NCBI GenBank assembly: GCA_964423645.1
Contig: CAYRFE010000007.1
Span: forward strand, 1-64,000
Reading direction: 5' to 3'
Source: CAYRFE01 sp964423645 [NCBI: uncultured bacterium]
Lineage (GTDB): Bacteria; Macinerneyibacteriota; Macinerneyibacteria; Macinerneyibacteriales
Length of the DNA stretch: 64,000 nucleotides
How positions within the stretch are numbered: the first letter of the stretch is position 1; each line of letters begins with the position of its first letter. The notes beneath the pieces are model-generated. The model saw only the letters and a program-made list of their open reading frames with translations, made no database searches and was not told the origin of the DNA. The position numbers were made by a program, and so were the translations under genes. Shown here piece after piece: positions 43,081-51,561 of the stretch.

Positions 43081-43262
43081 TTAAAATAGACCTTTGAAAA
43101 TTCAAAATTTCCAAATCATCTTTATTTTCTAAAAAGAGGTGTGGGGACAAAGTCGGGTGCATGGTATGCGCCTGCTCAATTGAGAATTTTTGTAGCGGAA
43201 GATATTTCTGCCCGCCTTCCGATTTTCACGAGAGAGGTTTGGGGTGGGCACAAATTCAAAAA
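43081..43262 (+). repeat. composite palindromic repeat, copy B
   Basis: Shares with copy C (53446-53585) the 5' arm 'gacctttg..aaattcaaaat' followed by a 'ttattttcta' and 'gtgtggggac' motif, and the 3' arm 'cccgattttcac' plus 'ggtttggggtgggcacaaat'. Shares with the reverse complement of copy A the string 'aatttttgtag' and 'tttctgcccgcc'. The middle part differs between copies. Non-coding in all three. Confidence 0.75.
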
Positions 43263-43509
43263 ATGGTAGTTTGGCAAAAGTTTATAAAAGGTCTTCACTC
43301 AATAACTAGTTAGACCACTCTCGATCTTACGAAAGAGGCTTGCTGAAGGCGCAATTAAGAAAAAATAGTTATTTTGCATAAATCCCGAGTTGTGTATTGG
43401 CTATTGCCGGTTGAGGAGGATCGTAGTTTTCGGGAAAATGAAATTAACTATGTTTGCTATTTTCATATTTGATAGAATGTGGTTTTAAGATCATACACGG
43501 CTTTTCTTA

Positions 43510-43882
43510 TCATAATATAACTTGCCGGGAGTAATCGTATCCCGAAAAGGGGTGATATTCAAAATCAATAATTGATGAAAACAATGAGTTGAAAAATTTT
43601 ATGAAATCAGGGAAGCTTTCATAATTCGCGGCTGGGTTACGTGAAGCGGTATCTCCAAACTCTGCATAGAGACCTGAAAAATTGCGGATGTTTTTATCAA
43701 TATATGTATGGTGCCAACTTTCTAATACGCTAAAATTCTACCAAAATTTGCCTATTGATTGATGAATGTGAGTAAGAAATAGTTCTTTGTTTTTCATAGG
43801 TATGAGATTGCAGTTTCTGCATTGCTTTGTCACGTTGAAATAGGCATGTTCTTTTTTCTTTGTTATTGTCAATTATTTTCAT
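43510..43882 (-). pseudogene. possible frameshifted or decayed small ORF, family unknown
   Basis: On the minus strand an ATG at 43882 opens 50 codons to a TAG at 43730-43732; after a +1 shift at a TTTT run just before that stop, the frame stays open for about 70 further codons to a TGA at 43510-43512 ('SVLESWHHTYIDKN', 'FIKFFNSLFSSIIDFEYHP'). The continuous ~120-residue reading would start 'MKIIDNNKEKRTCLF'. I recognise no family. Open length in AT-rich DNA makes this suggestive only. Confidence 0.25.
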
Positions 43883-43910
43883 CGTAAAGCCTGAAATACT
43901 CTTTTTTTAC

Positions 43911-43939
43911 TTGACGTGAGCGGTGTTTTGTTGTAATTT
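43911..43939 (+). promoter_or_regulatory. promoter candidate for rpmH-rnpA
   Basis: TTGACG (43911-43916), 17-bp spacer and a TAATTT hexamer (43934-43939), 34 bp before the rpmH start. The -35 matches five of six consensus bases; the -10 is weaker. Confidence 0.45.
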
Positions 43940-43973
43940 CCGCAGGTAGCATTGAGCAAAGGAGGGAAAACGT

Positions 43974-44108
43974 ATGAGACCTACTTTTCAACCGAGTAAT
44001 ATTAAACACAAGCGCGACCATGGTTTTCGTAAAAGAATGTCAACCAAACAAGGCCGCAACGTGTTAAAAAGAAGAAGAGCCAGAGGCAGAAGACGCCTTG
44101 TGGTTTGA
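43974..44108 (+). CDS. rpmH: 50S ribosomal protein L34
   Basis: Protein of 44 residues, [18 protein letters not shown] at the start and '[11 protein letters not shown]' at the end, with the family hallmark '[19 protein letters not shown]'. The start has an AAAGGAGGG site 5 bp upstream. It is the first gene of the conserved rpmH-rnpA-yidD-yidC-jag block. L34 sits in the large ribosomal subunit. Confidence 0.98.
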   Translation: MRPTFQPSNIKHKRDHGFRKRMSTKQGRNVLKRRRARGRRRLVV

Positions 44109-44112
44109 CACT

Positions 44113-44459
44113 ATGCAGGAATTTTCTTTTCGGCGGGCGGATAGGATAAAAAAAAACGATTGTTTGATTCCGTCTTCGCCGAAGGTGTCAAGATTAAAAC
44201 CCGTCATTTCGTGTGTTATTTCTTACGGTCTGATTCTACATTATTGGGTGTGGTTGTCGGCCGAAAACTTGGGATAGCACCCGTGAGAAACCGTGCGAAG
44301 CGTATTGTTCGCGAGTTGTTTCGTACCCACAAATCACACATGCGTGTTACCGGTTCCTTGGTCATTATACCATCGTACAAAATATCTTGGAAAACAGAGT
44401 CATTTCTCGAGGCACAACACAGTTGGCATAAAGCAGTGGCGGTCATAAACGGGTTATGA
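44113..44459 (+). pseudogene. rnpA: ribonuclease P protein component, reading frame broken at an A9 run
   Basis: Protein part of RNase P, which matures tRNA 5' ends. The natural start ATG 44113 begins 'MQEFSFRRADRIKK', the expected RnpA N-terminus, but the frame that carries the rest ('RLFDSVFAEGVKIKTRHFV', 'GRKLGIAPVRNRAKRIVREL' with the RNR motif) is offset. The break falls in nine consecutive A (44148-44156); ten A would restore 'RIKKKRLFDSVF'. The second frame is open from TTG 44160 to 44459. RnpA is normally essential, so this is a sequencing/assembly error, rescue by slippage on the A-run, or start at TTG 44160 with a shortened N-terminus. It overlaps yidD by 4 bp. Confidence 0.85.
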
Positions 44460-44668
44460 TTAAAAAAACCTTTCTTTTTTTTATTCACGCGTATCAACGG
44501 TTTATATCCCCGTATCTTCCGGCCAGTTGCATTTATTATCCGACATGCTCAGCATATACCTATGAAGCGATCGTGAAATACGGCGCATTGAAAGGTGTAT
44601 GGCTCGGTATGAAACGGATTATGCGTTGTACCCCGTTTCATCGCGGCGGATTTGATCCGTTACGCTGA
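44456..44668 (+). CDS. yidD: membrane protein insertion efficiency factor YidD
   Basis: Small protein of 70 residues with the family core '[20 protein letters not shown]' and '[14 protein letters not shown]', then '[13 protein letters not shown]'. The Cys residues and 'HRGGFDP' are diagnostic. It assists YidC-dependent membrane insertion and lies, as usual, between rnpA and yidC. Confidence 0.96.
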   Translation: MIKKTFLFFIHAYQRFISPYLPASCIYYPTCSAYTYEAIVKYGALKGVWLGMKRIMRCTPFHRGGFDPLR

Positions 44669-44692
44669 CACAGAATCAAACCAGGAGGAACT

Positions 44693-46297
44693 ATGGAAAA
44701 AAGGACTATGCTTGCATTATTTGTATCAATAGTGATCTTGATCGGATTTCAAATTCTTTTTATGAAACCAAAACCAAATGTTATCAACAAAGAACCCGTA
44801 CAGAAAGAGACTGTCGTTACACAAGACGAGACCAAAAAAGAACCGGTAAATGTTCCGACTCAGACAAAAAAAATGGAAGTCACCTCGGATGCGTTGCTTG
44901 CTGCGTTCATTGATGCATCAGTTGTCACGAATTCTGTCTCTGAGGAATTCAGCAGTTTTGAATCGGAACACTATCGTTTTCGTGTACAACCCGTAGGCGG
45001 AACATTACATGATTTTTATGTGAAACCATATGAGTTCTCATTACTTGAGAATGGCGGGTTTACGTTAATTTATGAAAATGCTTCAGGAGTATATACTGAT
45101 GCAAACATTGCGTACCGTATAACCATTCGTGAAAACGGTGTCGTGTGTGAATATAATGCTAAAGAATGGTTTATTAAAAAAACAATAACCGTTCATGAAG
45201 GTGAAGGAATCCCGTATTATGTCACGGTCGCGGTAGATTCAAACATACCGTTCACGAAAATTGTCATCAATCGACGGATGCTTATTGATAAAACTGAAAT
45301 GCTCAATGGTATGCCGGTCAAATTTGACGAAAAATATCGTCAGGTTAAGATCAAAAAAGATAAACCTGCCGCAGTTGATGCAGACACCTACACAGGATTT
45401 GAATCGAAATACTTTCTGTTTGTTGCATTTCAACCGGACGCACGTGTAAAAGCGGACTATGCGATCATACCGAAAAAAAATGATAAGGATGCGGATACAG
45501 TTCACGCGGTGTTCCATTTACAAGGAAAACCGATCACCTTTTTTTATGCTCCGAAAGAATTAAAAACACTGAAAACAGTCGGATATCAATTAGACAAATC
45601 GGTTAATTTGAGTTATGCGGTGCTTCGCCCCATTTCGTTATTAATGCTTCAGGCAATGCAAGCCCTTTTTAAAGCAGTGCACAATTATGGTATTGCTATT
45701 ATTATCCTTACGTTTATTATTCGATTAATATTTTGGCCGCTTACACATAAAAGTTCGATATCTATGGCAAAAATGCAGAAACTTCAACCTGAAATCCAAA
45801 AACTTCAAAAGCAATATAAAGATAAACCTGAGGAGCTCAATCGCAAACTCATGGAAGTGTATTCGAAAAATAAAGTGAATCCTATGGGAGGATGCTTGCC
45901 TGTGTTAATCCAATTACCGGTATTGTTCGCACTGTATAGTGTGTTCAACAGTGCGATCGAATTACGCGGAGCACATTTCTTTTTATGGATAAAGGACCTC
46001 TCAAAACCGGACACCCTGTTTACGCTGGGGTTTGAAATGCCATTTTTAGGATCTAATGTGAATGTGCTTCCGATATTGATGTTGCTCAGCATGGTATGGC
46101 AGATGAAGATCAATTCGGCCCAGAGCTCGTCATTACAGGGAGTAAATAAGTTCTTGATGCAGTATTTCATGCCTATTTTTATGCTTATACTCTTTTTCAA
46201 TTTGCCGTCAGGTTTGACTTTGTATTTCCTTTTCAGTAATATATTCGGTATTTTTCAACAGATATATACGAATCATCATTTGAAAAAAGGGGCATAG
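44693..46297 (+). CDS. yidC: membrane protein insertase YidC
   Basis: Inner-membrane insertase of 534 residues, the long Gram-negative type. An N-terminal TM ('MLALFVSIVILIGFQILFM') is followed by a large periplasmic domain (about 60-310), then the conserved five-TM core (about 320-530): 'NYGIAIIILTFIIRLIFWPL', 'KMQKLQPEIQKLQKQYKDKP', 'NPMGGCLPVLIQLPVLFALY' and 'LPSGLTLYFLFSNIFGIFQQ'. The start has CAGGAGG upstream. Presence of the periplasmic domain supports a diderm envelope. Confidence 0.97.
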   Translation: MEKRTMLALFVSIVILIGFQILFMKPKPNVINKEPVQKETVVTQDETKKEPVNVPTQTKKMEVTSDALLAAFIDASVVTNSVSEEFSSFESEHYRFRVQPVGGTLHDFYVKPYEFSLLENGGFTLIYENASGVYTDANIAYRITIRENGVVCEYNAKEWFIKKTITVHEGEGIPYYVTVAVDSNIPFTKIVINRRMLIDKTEMLNGMPVKFDEKYRQVKIKKDKPAAVDADTYTGFESKYFLFVAFQPDARVKADYAIIPKKNDKDADTVHAVFHLQGKPITFFYAPKELKTLKTVGYQLDKSVNLSYAVLRPISLLMLQAMQALFKAVHNYGIAIIILTFIIRLIFWPLTHKSSISMAKMQKLQPEIQKLQKQYKDKPEELNRKLMEVYSKNKVNPMGGCLPVLIQLPVLFALYSVFNSAIELRGAHFFLWIKDLSKPDTLFTLGFEMPFLGSNVNVLPILMLLSMVWQMKINSAQSSSLQGVNKFLMQYFMPIFMLILFFNLPSGLTLYFLFSNIFGIFQQIYTNHHLKKGA

Positions 46298-46301
46298 AAT
46301 T

Positions 46302-46802
46302 ATGAGCTTTTTGTCGAATTTGTTTGCGGTGAATCCTGATGTGAAAATGAAAAAAATTATAAAAGATATTTTTAAAAATATCGGCTATGATGCCGTTGAA
46401 CTGGGAGAATTTGACGAATACAATGATAAACGCCGATTAAACATTCTTTACACCGGAGATAATGCAAATGTGTTGGTCGGAAAAAACGGTAAGAATATCA
46501 TGGCGTTGGAATTTTTGACAAATATTATTATTAAAAATCGTACCGGCGAAGATCCAAACCTTTTACTTGATGTGAACGATTATCGGAAGAATAAAGATAT
46601 TTTTCTGAAAGAGATCGCACTGAAAGCCGGCGAAGAAGTGTTGAAGACAAAAAAAGAGATCACCTTGAAGCCGCTTAATCCGTATGAACGGAAGATCGTA
46701 CATGTCACTCTTAAAAAGATCAAACGTATTCAGACAAAAAGTATCGGGCGGGGTGATTTGAAGAAAATTATTGTTTCCTATACCGAAACTGAACAGCGAT
46801 GA
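46302..46802 (+). CDS. jag: Jag/KhpB-type RNA-binding protein (KH and R3H domains)
   Basis: Protein of 166 residues. KH domain (about 45-85): 'GDNANVLVGKNGKNIMALEF'. R3H domain (about 100-165): 'LLLDVNDYRKNKD', 'LKPLNPYERKIVHVTLK', 'TKSIGRGDLKKIIV'. The Jag_N domain is not evident. It follows yidC after 4 bp and overlaps mnmE by 4 bp, the classical order. It acts in post-transcriptional control of envelope genes in other bacteria. Confidence 0.93.
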   Translation: MSFLSNLFAVNPDVKMKKIIKDIFKNIGYDAVELGEFDEYNDKRRLNILYTGDNANVLVGKNGKNIMALEFLTNIIIKNRTGEDPNLLLDVNDYRKNKDIFLKEIALKAGEEVLKTKKEITLKPLNPYERKIVHVTLKKIKRIQTKSIGRGDLKKIIVSYTETEQR

Positions 46803-48145
46803 AACTTTTTGATACTATCTGCGCACCGATAACGGTGCGCGGAGAATCATCCGTCGCGCTTATTCGTATCAGCGGAAACGGCGCATTGTCGGCGGCCGAA
46901 AAAATATTTCTATCTCAAAAGCCCTTGTCATTGTATGCAGGGTATCGTATTGTACCGGGGTACCTTATCCGTGAAAACGGTGAAAAAGTGGATCGATGCA
47001 TGGCCTTTGTATTTCGTTCACCACATTCATTTACCGGTGAAGATATTGTAGAACTTTCATTTCACGGCAGCGCGATCATTACTGATATGGTGATGTCAAT
47101 GCTCTTAGAGTATGGTGTTCGTGCTGCGCGTCCCGGAGAGTTTACTCGGCGTGCGTTCATGAACGGAAAAATGTCACTTACCGAAGCTGAAGCGGTGATC
47201 GACATTATAGAAGCACGGACGGAATCGGTCATTACCCGTGCAGAAGCAAATAATAACGGATTACTTGACGCCAAGCTTACCGAGTATACTCATGCGCTTA
47301 TGGAAATATTTTCTTCGCTGAACCTTGCGATCGATTTTGATGAGGAGGGTATGGATCATACGGACTGGGAGAATATCGAGCAACAACTTTGTGTAATTGA
47401 AAAACGACTTGCCCAAGATATTGAAGACAGTGTGCGTATGCTTCGTGAAAAACGCGGTATTCATGTGGTCATCAGCGGTCGACCGAATGTCGGCAAATCG
47501 ACGCTTATGAATGCACTTTTGGGACAGGATCGAGTGCTTGTGTCTGACGTTGCGGGTACGACGCGTGATTATGTAGGAGAAGATATCATACTTTCGGGAC
47601 ATTATGTGAAAGTGTATGACAGTGCAGGGTTACGAGATACCGATGATGTTCTTGAATCCCTCGGGATTGAAAAAGCACACCGCATCTTACAAAATGCGGA
47701 TATAGTATTATATGTATGCGACAGTGATAATCCTTATACTGTCGAGACCGTAAAGGCTTATGAAACGAATGGTTGTTCGGTGATCCCGATCATGAATAAA
47801 TGTGATGATGCGAATGTGTCGGTACCACAGGCGTGTATCGCGGTCTCAGCACGTCTGAACAAAAATATAGATACGGTCAAGGCGCGATTGACCACCGTAA
47901 TAGAAGAGTTAACTCACATCGGTGAAGGAAACGGATTATTCATGACCGAGCGACAATATGATTATTGTGTTCGTGTGCATAAGAAAGTATCTGAAGCGGT
48001 CGAATTATGCAAAATCGATCGACGTGAAGAAATAATTTCACATTCCATTCGTGCGGCAATCGAGGATCTGGATGTGTTATCCGGTAAAAAAATCACAGAG
48101 TCAATGGTGGAATCAATATTCAATCGTTTTTGTATTGGGAAATAA
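46799..48145 (+). CDS. mnmE: tRNA modification GTPase MnmE
   Basis: GTPase of 448 residues that with MnmG forms 5-carboxymethylaminomethyluridine at tRNA wobble positions. N-terminal formyl-THF-binding domain ('DTICAPITVRGESSVALIRI', 'HSFTGEDIVELSFHGS', 'RPGEFTRRAFMNGKMSLTEA'). G domain inserted at about 215-375: G1 'SGRPNVGKSTLMNAL' (about 226), G2 'VAGTTRDYVGE', G3 'DSAGLRDTDD', G4 'MNKCD'. The C-terminal 'CIGK' tail is intact. Confidence 0.97.
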   Translation: MKLFDTICAPITVRGESSVALIRISGNGALSAAEKIFLSQKPLSLYAGYRIVPGYLIRENGEKVDRCMAFVFRSPHSFTGEDIVELSFHGSAIITDMVMSMLLEYGVRAARPGEFTRRAFMNGKMSLTEAEAVIDIIEARTESVITRAEANNNGLLDAKLTEYTHALMEIFSSLNLAIDFDEEGMDHTDWENIEQQLCVIEKRLAQDIEDSVRMLREKRGIHVVISGRPNVGKSTLMNALLGQDRVLVSDVAGTTRDYVGEDIILSGHYVKVYDSAGLRDTDDVLESLGIEKAHRILQNADIVLYVCDSDNPYTVETVKAYETNGCSVIPIMNKCDDANVSVPQACIAVSARLNKNIDTVKARLTTVIEELTHIGEGNGLFMTERQYDYCVRVHKKVSEAVELCKIDRREEIISHSIRAAIEDLDVLSGKKITESMVESIFNRFCIGK

Positions 48146-48148
48146 TGT

Positions 48149-49978
48149 ATGCGATATGATGTGATCATAGTCGGAGCAGGGCATGCAGGTATTGAGGCGG
48201 CGCGGGCGGCAGCTCGGTTGAAATGTCGCGTGTTACTGCTTACCATGAATCCGGACACTATAGGTATGATGTCATGTAATCCGGCCATAGGCGGGTTGGC
48301 AAAGGGGCAGATCGTGCGTGAGATTGATGCGCTTGGCGGTGACATGGCATGTGCCATTGATGCGACCGGAATACAATTCAGAACACTCAACACGAAAAAG
48401 GGACCTGCGGTGCAGTCACCCCGGGCACAGGCCGATAAAATGGCGTATGCGCAGTATATGCGCACACTTCTTGAACAGGATGCATATATAGACATTAAAA
48501 TGGAAAGTGTTCGTGAGTTTATATGTCAAAATGAGCGTGTGACCGGTGTTCGAGGTATTTATGGCGATGTCTACGAAGGCACAACAGTTGTATTTACCCC
48601 CGGAACATTCCTCAATGGGATGTTGCATATCGGTTCGAGAATGTTTGAAGGCGGGCGGTTGGGAGAGTTTGCCGCGCATGGTGTCAGCGAACAACTTGTC
48701 TCGCTGGGTTTCCCGATCAAACGTCTCAAAACAGGAACCCCTGCACGTGTTGACGGAAAAACGATTGATTATTCGAAGACCGTTCGTCAGGATGGGGATG
48801 ATCCGCCTCGACCGTTTTCATATCGTACACGGTCATTATCATTAGAACAATTACCGTGTTTCAAAACACATACGAATCAGAGGACGCATGAGATCATTGA
48901 TACATTCATGCATCTGTCGGCTATCAATGCCGGCAATATTACCGGTATCGGACCTCGTTATTGCCCGTCTATTGAAGATAAAGTGCACAAATTCGCCGAT
49001 AAAACGTCGCACCTCGTATTTATAGAGCCTGAAGGGCGTTATACGGATGAAAAATATCTCAACGGTATCTCAACCAGTCTTCCCGCGGAAGTGCAGGATG
49101 CGTTCATCAGAACCATCTCGGGGCTCGAAGACGTCCGTATCGTACGTTACGCCTACGCGGTGGAATACGATTTTGTCGAGCCCTACGTATTGAAAGAAAC
49201 ATTAGAAACGAAGCCGATCGAGAACCTCTTTTTTGCCGGTCAGATAAACGGCACGTCAGGGTACGAAGAAGCTGCCGGGCAAGGGTTGGTGGCAGGTGCA
49301 AATGCCGCACTGAAAGTGTTGAACCGTCCGCCGTTTACTCTCGGGCGTGATGAAGCATATATCGGTGTGCTGATCGACGATCTTATCACGAAAAGTACCG
49401 AAGAACCGTATCGTATGTTCACTTCAAGTGCGGAATACCGCTTGTTGTTGCGTTCGGACAATGCGGACGAACGATTAGCCGAAAAAGCATATCATACCGG
49501 ACTGGTTGATGAAGCGATGTATGAACACGTATTGAAAAAATATGATGCGGTCAATCGTGAAGTTGAATCCCTTCAAAACATTCATCTGCGAACCGATAAC
49601 GAATCATTCAAGCACCACAACGGGCGCACGTTATATCATATGCTTAAAATGCCTGAAGTTTCCTTTTCTACGCTTCAAGAGACATTTGCCTACACCACGG
49701 AGTTGGATGATGCACAACAGGAAAGTGTTGAGATCCGTGCCAAATATGACGGATACATAGAAAAGTCATTATCGGAAATTGAAGCATTTAAGCGTACCGA
49801 ACGGATTCGATTGCCTGAGGATTTTGACTATTCCGTGATCAACGGGTTGACGATCGAAGCGCGGCAGAAGTTGAACCGATTCAGGCCATCGTCGGTCGGG
49901 CAGGCGTCACGTATATCGGGCATCTCTCCGTCTGATGTAAGTGTGTTGATAATTTATTTCACGCAAGGACAAAAGTAA
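48149..49978 (+). CDS. mnmG: tRNA uridine 5-carboxymethylaminomethyl modification enzyme MnmG
   Basis: FAD- and NADH-binding partner of MnmE. 609 residues. Dinucleotide site 'VIIVGAGHAGIEAARAAARL', then 'SCNPAIGGLAKGQIVREIDA', 'GGRLGEFAAHGVSEQL', 'RLKTGTPARVDG', 'TGYGPRYCPSIEDK'-like 'GIGPRYCPSIEDKVHKF', 'GQINGTSGYEEAAGQGLVAG' and 'EPYRMFTSSAEYRLLLRSDN'. It follows mnmE after 3 bp and overlaps the rsmG start by one base. Confidence 0.97.
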   Translation: MRYDVIIVGAGHAGIEAARAAARLKCRVLLLTMNPDTIGMMSCNPAIGGLAKGQIVREIDALGGDMACAIDATGIQFRTLNTKKGPAVQSPRAQADKMAYAQYMRTLLEQDAYIDIKMESVREFICQNERVTGVRGIYGDVYEGTTVVFTPGTFLNGMLHIGSRMFEGGRLGEFAAHGVSEQLVSLGFPIKRLKTGTPARVDGKTIDYSKTVRQDGDDPPRPFSYRTRSLSLEQLPCFKTHTNQRTHEIIDTFMHLSAINAGNITGIGPRYCPSIEDKVHKFADKTSHLVFIEPEGRYTDEKYLNGISTSLPAEVQDAFIRTISGLEDVRIVRYAYAVEYDFVEPYVLKETLETKPIENLFFAGQINGTSGYEEAAGQGLVAGANAALKVLNRPPFTLGRDEAYIGVLIDDLITKSTEEPYRMFTSSAEYRLLLRSDNADERLAEKAYHTGLVDEAMYEHVLKKYDAVNREVESLQNIHLRTDNESFKHHNGRTLYHMLKMPEVSFSTLQETFAYTTELDDAQQESVEIRAKYDGYIEKSLSEIEAFKRTERIRLPEDFDYSVINGLTIEARQKLNRFRPSSVGQASRISGISPSDVSVLIIYFTQGQK

Positions 49979-50514
49979 TGGCGATATTTGATGCCTACAT
50001 TGATCTTTTGTATTCGTACAGAAAAACGGTCAATCTTACCGGCGTGACCGCACGCGAAGATCTTGAAAAAATTGTCGCGGATTCTGCCTGTGATCTGCCG
50101 GAACATGCTCGTGTGTTGGATTTAGGAAGCGGTGGCGGTATCCCGGGAATCCCCTTAAAACTGCTTCACCCGAATATTGAAATATCATTTTGCGATAAAG
50201 CAAGAAAAAAAATGAATATTGTCTCATCGTTGTGCTTTCAATTGCACATAACGCCGAAGCATGTGTGTATCGGTGATGCACGCGAAATATGCAAAGACCA
50301 TCCGGGCGAATTTACCCATATCGTGAGCCGCGGTATGGGCGAAACGGCCTTTGTCGCCGATTGTGCATTCCCGTTTTTAACTGCAGGCGGGATGTTGTTC
50401 TTGTGGAAACCGAGCGGGTATGACATTCACACAGACGGTGTGCTGAACGGCTACGCATTTATACAGAAAATCAATAAAGAATATTGTTCGATCGTGACGC
50501 TTCAAAAACAATAG
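49978..50514 (+). CDS. rsmG: 16S rRNA (guanine527-N7)-methyltransferase
   Basis: SAM-dependent methyltransferase of 178 residues, slightly shorter than the usual 200-240. 'NLTGVTAREDLEKIVADSAC', SAM-binding 'VLDLGSGGGIPGIPLKLLHP', 'CDKARKKMNIVSSLCFQL' and 'VSRGMGETAFVADCAFPFL'. Its position after mnmG is the standard one. The gene ends the conserved block; a long repeat-rich gap follows. Confidence 0.93.
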   Translation: MAIFDAYIDLLYSYRKTVNLTGVTAREDLEKIVADSACDLPEHARVLDLGSGGGIPGIPLKLLHPNIEISFCDKARKKMNIVSSLCFQLHITPKHVCIGDAREICKDHPGEFTHIVSRGMGETAFVADCAFPFLTAGGMLFLWKPSGYDIHTDGVLNGYAFIQKINKEYCSIVTLQKQ

Positions 50515-51490
50515 GTGTGCCTTACTTCACGATAATTTTTTAATGTCGTTATTCTTTCCCTCTCATAATGTAATAAGAGGGGGAAACGCGTAACCGCGAG
50601 GGGGAGCTTAAATGGGTTTATGTCATTTCGACAAATGTAATTGTGAGGAGAGATCCTGCTATTTTGTTATTGTGAAATTCTTCCCCTCTTACGCTAAGAG
50701 GGGAAAGTGTAATCACAGGGGAGTTGTCTAAACAGATTATAGAAGCGGAAAAGTAATGTTGGTGCCAATAGTATAGTAATGTGAACTCCCCCTAACCCCC
50801 TCTTTGGTAAAGAGGGGGCTGAATGAACTCATTCGGGGAAGTTCATGTCATTTCGACGCAACCTCCCCCCTTTGTGTCATTATCGGGCTTGACCCGATAA
50901 TCCAGGGGTTTTTGTAAGAAACAGCTGCGACCGTTCTCTACGGTTGGGCGACCGCAAGGGATCGCCCCTACGGCACAGCTCTAACTAGGTGACGCGTAGC
51001 GTCGGGGTGGTGAAATCATCTTATGTATGATGTAAGGGCGAGGTCGCCTCGACCCAAAAGAACACTCGGGCATCGAGTGATTGCATCGTAGGGACATAAG
51101 ATTTTGTGTTCTCATGTTAATTGAAAATCATGTCTTACTTTTTGTCTTGACACAAAAAGTAACAAAAAAGTCAAGGCTGTAAAAAATTATCTACAATCCT
51201 GCGCATTTTTTCTACAAGAGAGGAACGCCATATAGGCGTTCCCTACACGAATTGCTTCACGATAATTTTTTAAGGCCGTTTAAGGTTTCCTGTAGAGACG
51301 GGTTTCAAACCCGTCTTTTTTTAAGATGGGCGACCGCAAGGGATCGCCCCTACGGCTCTAATCGGTGGCACGAAGCGATGGAGTGATGAGATCATGCCTT
51401 GTTTATTGTTCAGTAGAGACGAAGCATGCTACGTCTTTACAAATGTATATCCTCGTGCTGATCAGGAAGTATACGTATTGCCGATTACCG
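50515..51490. repeat. repeat-rich intergenic region with several families of palindromic elements
   Basis: No gene is seen. Repeated parts: 'cttcacgataattttttaa' at 50525 and 51253; 'tgtcatttcgac' at 50621 and 50845; C-rich palindromes at 50555-50586, a perfect 11-bp stem at 50682-50692/50696-50706 and a perfect 10-bp stem at 50796-50805/50809-50818, all variants of CCCCTCTT-AAGAGGGG; a 9-bp palindrome at 50879-50887/50893-50901; 'gggcgaccgcaagggatcgc' at about 50945 and 51328; GGAACGCC/GGCGTTCC at 51222-51229/51235-51242; and GACGGGTT/AACCCGTC followed by T7 at 51297-51321. Confidence 0.75.
51297..51322 (+). terminator. hairpin with T-run inside the repeat cluster (terminator-like)
   Basis: An 8-bp stem GACGGGTT/AACCCGTC (51297-51304 and 51308-51315), 3-base loop, then seven T. 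It could terminate transcripts leaving rsmG, although 780 bp away, or it may simply belong to a mobile palindromic repeat. Confidence 0.35.
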
Positions 51491-51499
51491 TGATTAGAC

Positions 51500-51527
51500 T
51501 TGACCATACACAAGGTTGTGGTACAAT
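51500..51527 (+). promoter_or_regulatory. sigma70-type promoter candidate for the HAD-family gene
   Basis: TTGACC (51500-51505) and TACAAT (51522-51527) with a 16-bp spacer, 34 bp before the start at 51562. Confidence 0.5.
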
Positions 51528-51561
51528 AAATCGGAAACTAAAAACGACGAACGGAGAATCT

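Larger units (their letters stand above)
42943..43910. other. long intergenic region before rpmH (repeat copy B, possible decayed ORF, no origin signals)
   Basis: About 1 kb without a well-supported gene. It contains repeat copy B (43081-43262) and a possible frameshifted minus-strand ORF (43510-43882). I looked for DnaA boxes (TTATCCACA-like) because rpmH often lies next to oriC, and did not find a cluster. Confidence 0.6.

Noticed and set aside
42943-43973. Possible chromosomal origin next to rpmH
   Set aside because: dnaA is not adjacent and I found no cluster of TTATCCACA-like boxes or AT-rich 13-mers; the gap is explained better by repeats.
50515-51490. CRISPR array
   Set aside because: Repeats are of several kinds, irregularly spaced, and palindromic; there are no constant-length spacers and no cas genes.
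51394-51561. N-terminal extension of the HAD protein
   Set aside because: It would run through a good promoter (51500-51527) and repeat-derived DNA; the start at 51562 has a ribosome-binding site and begins right before HAD motif I.
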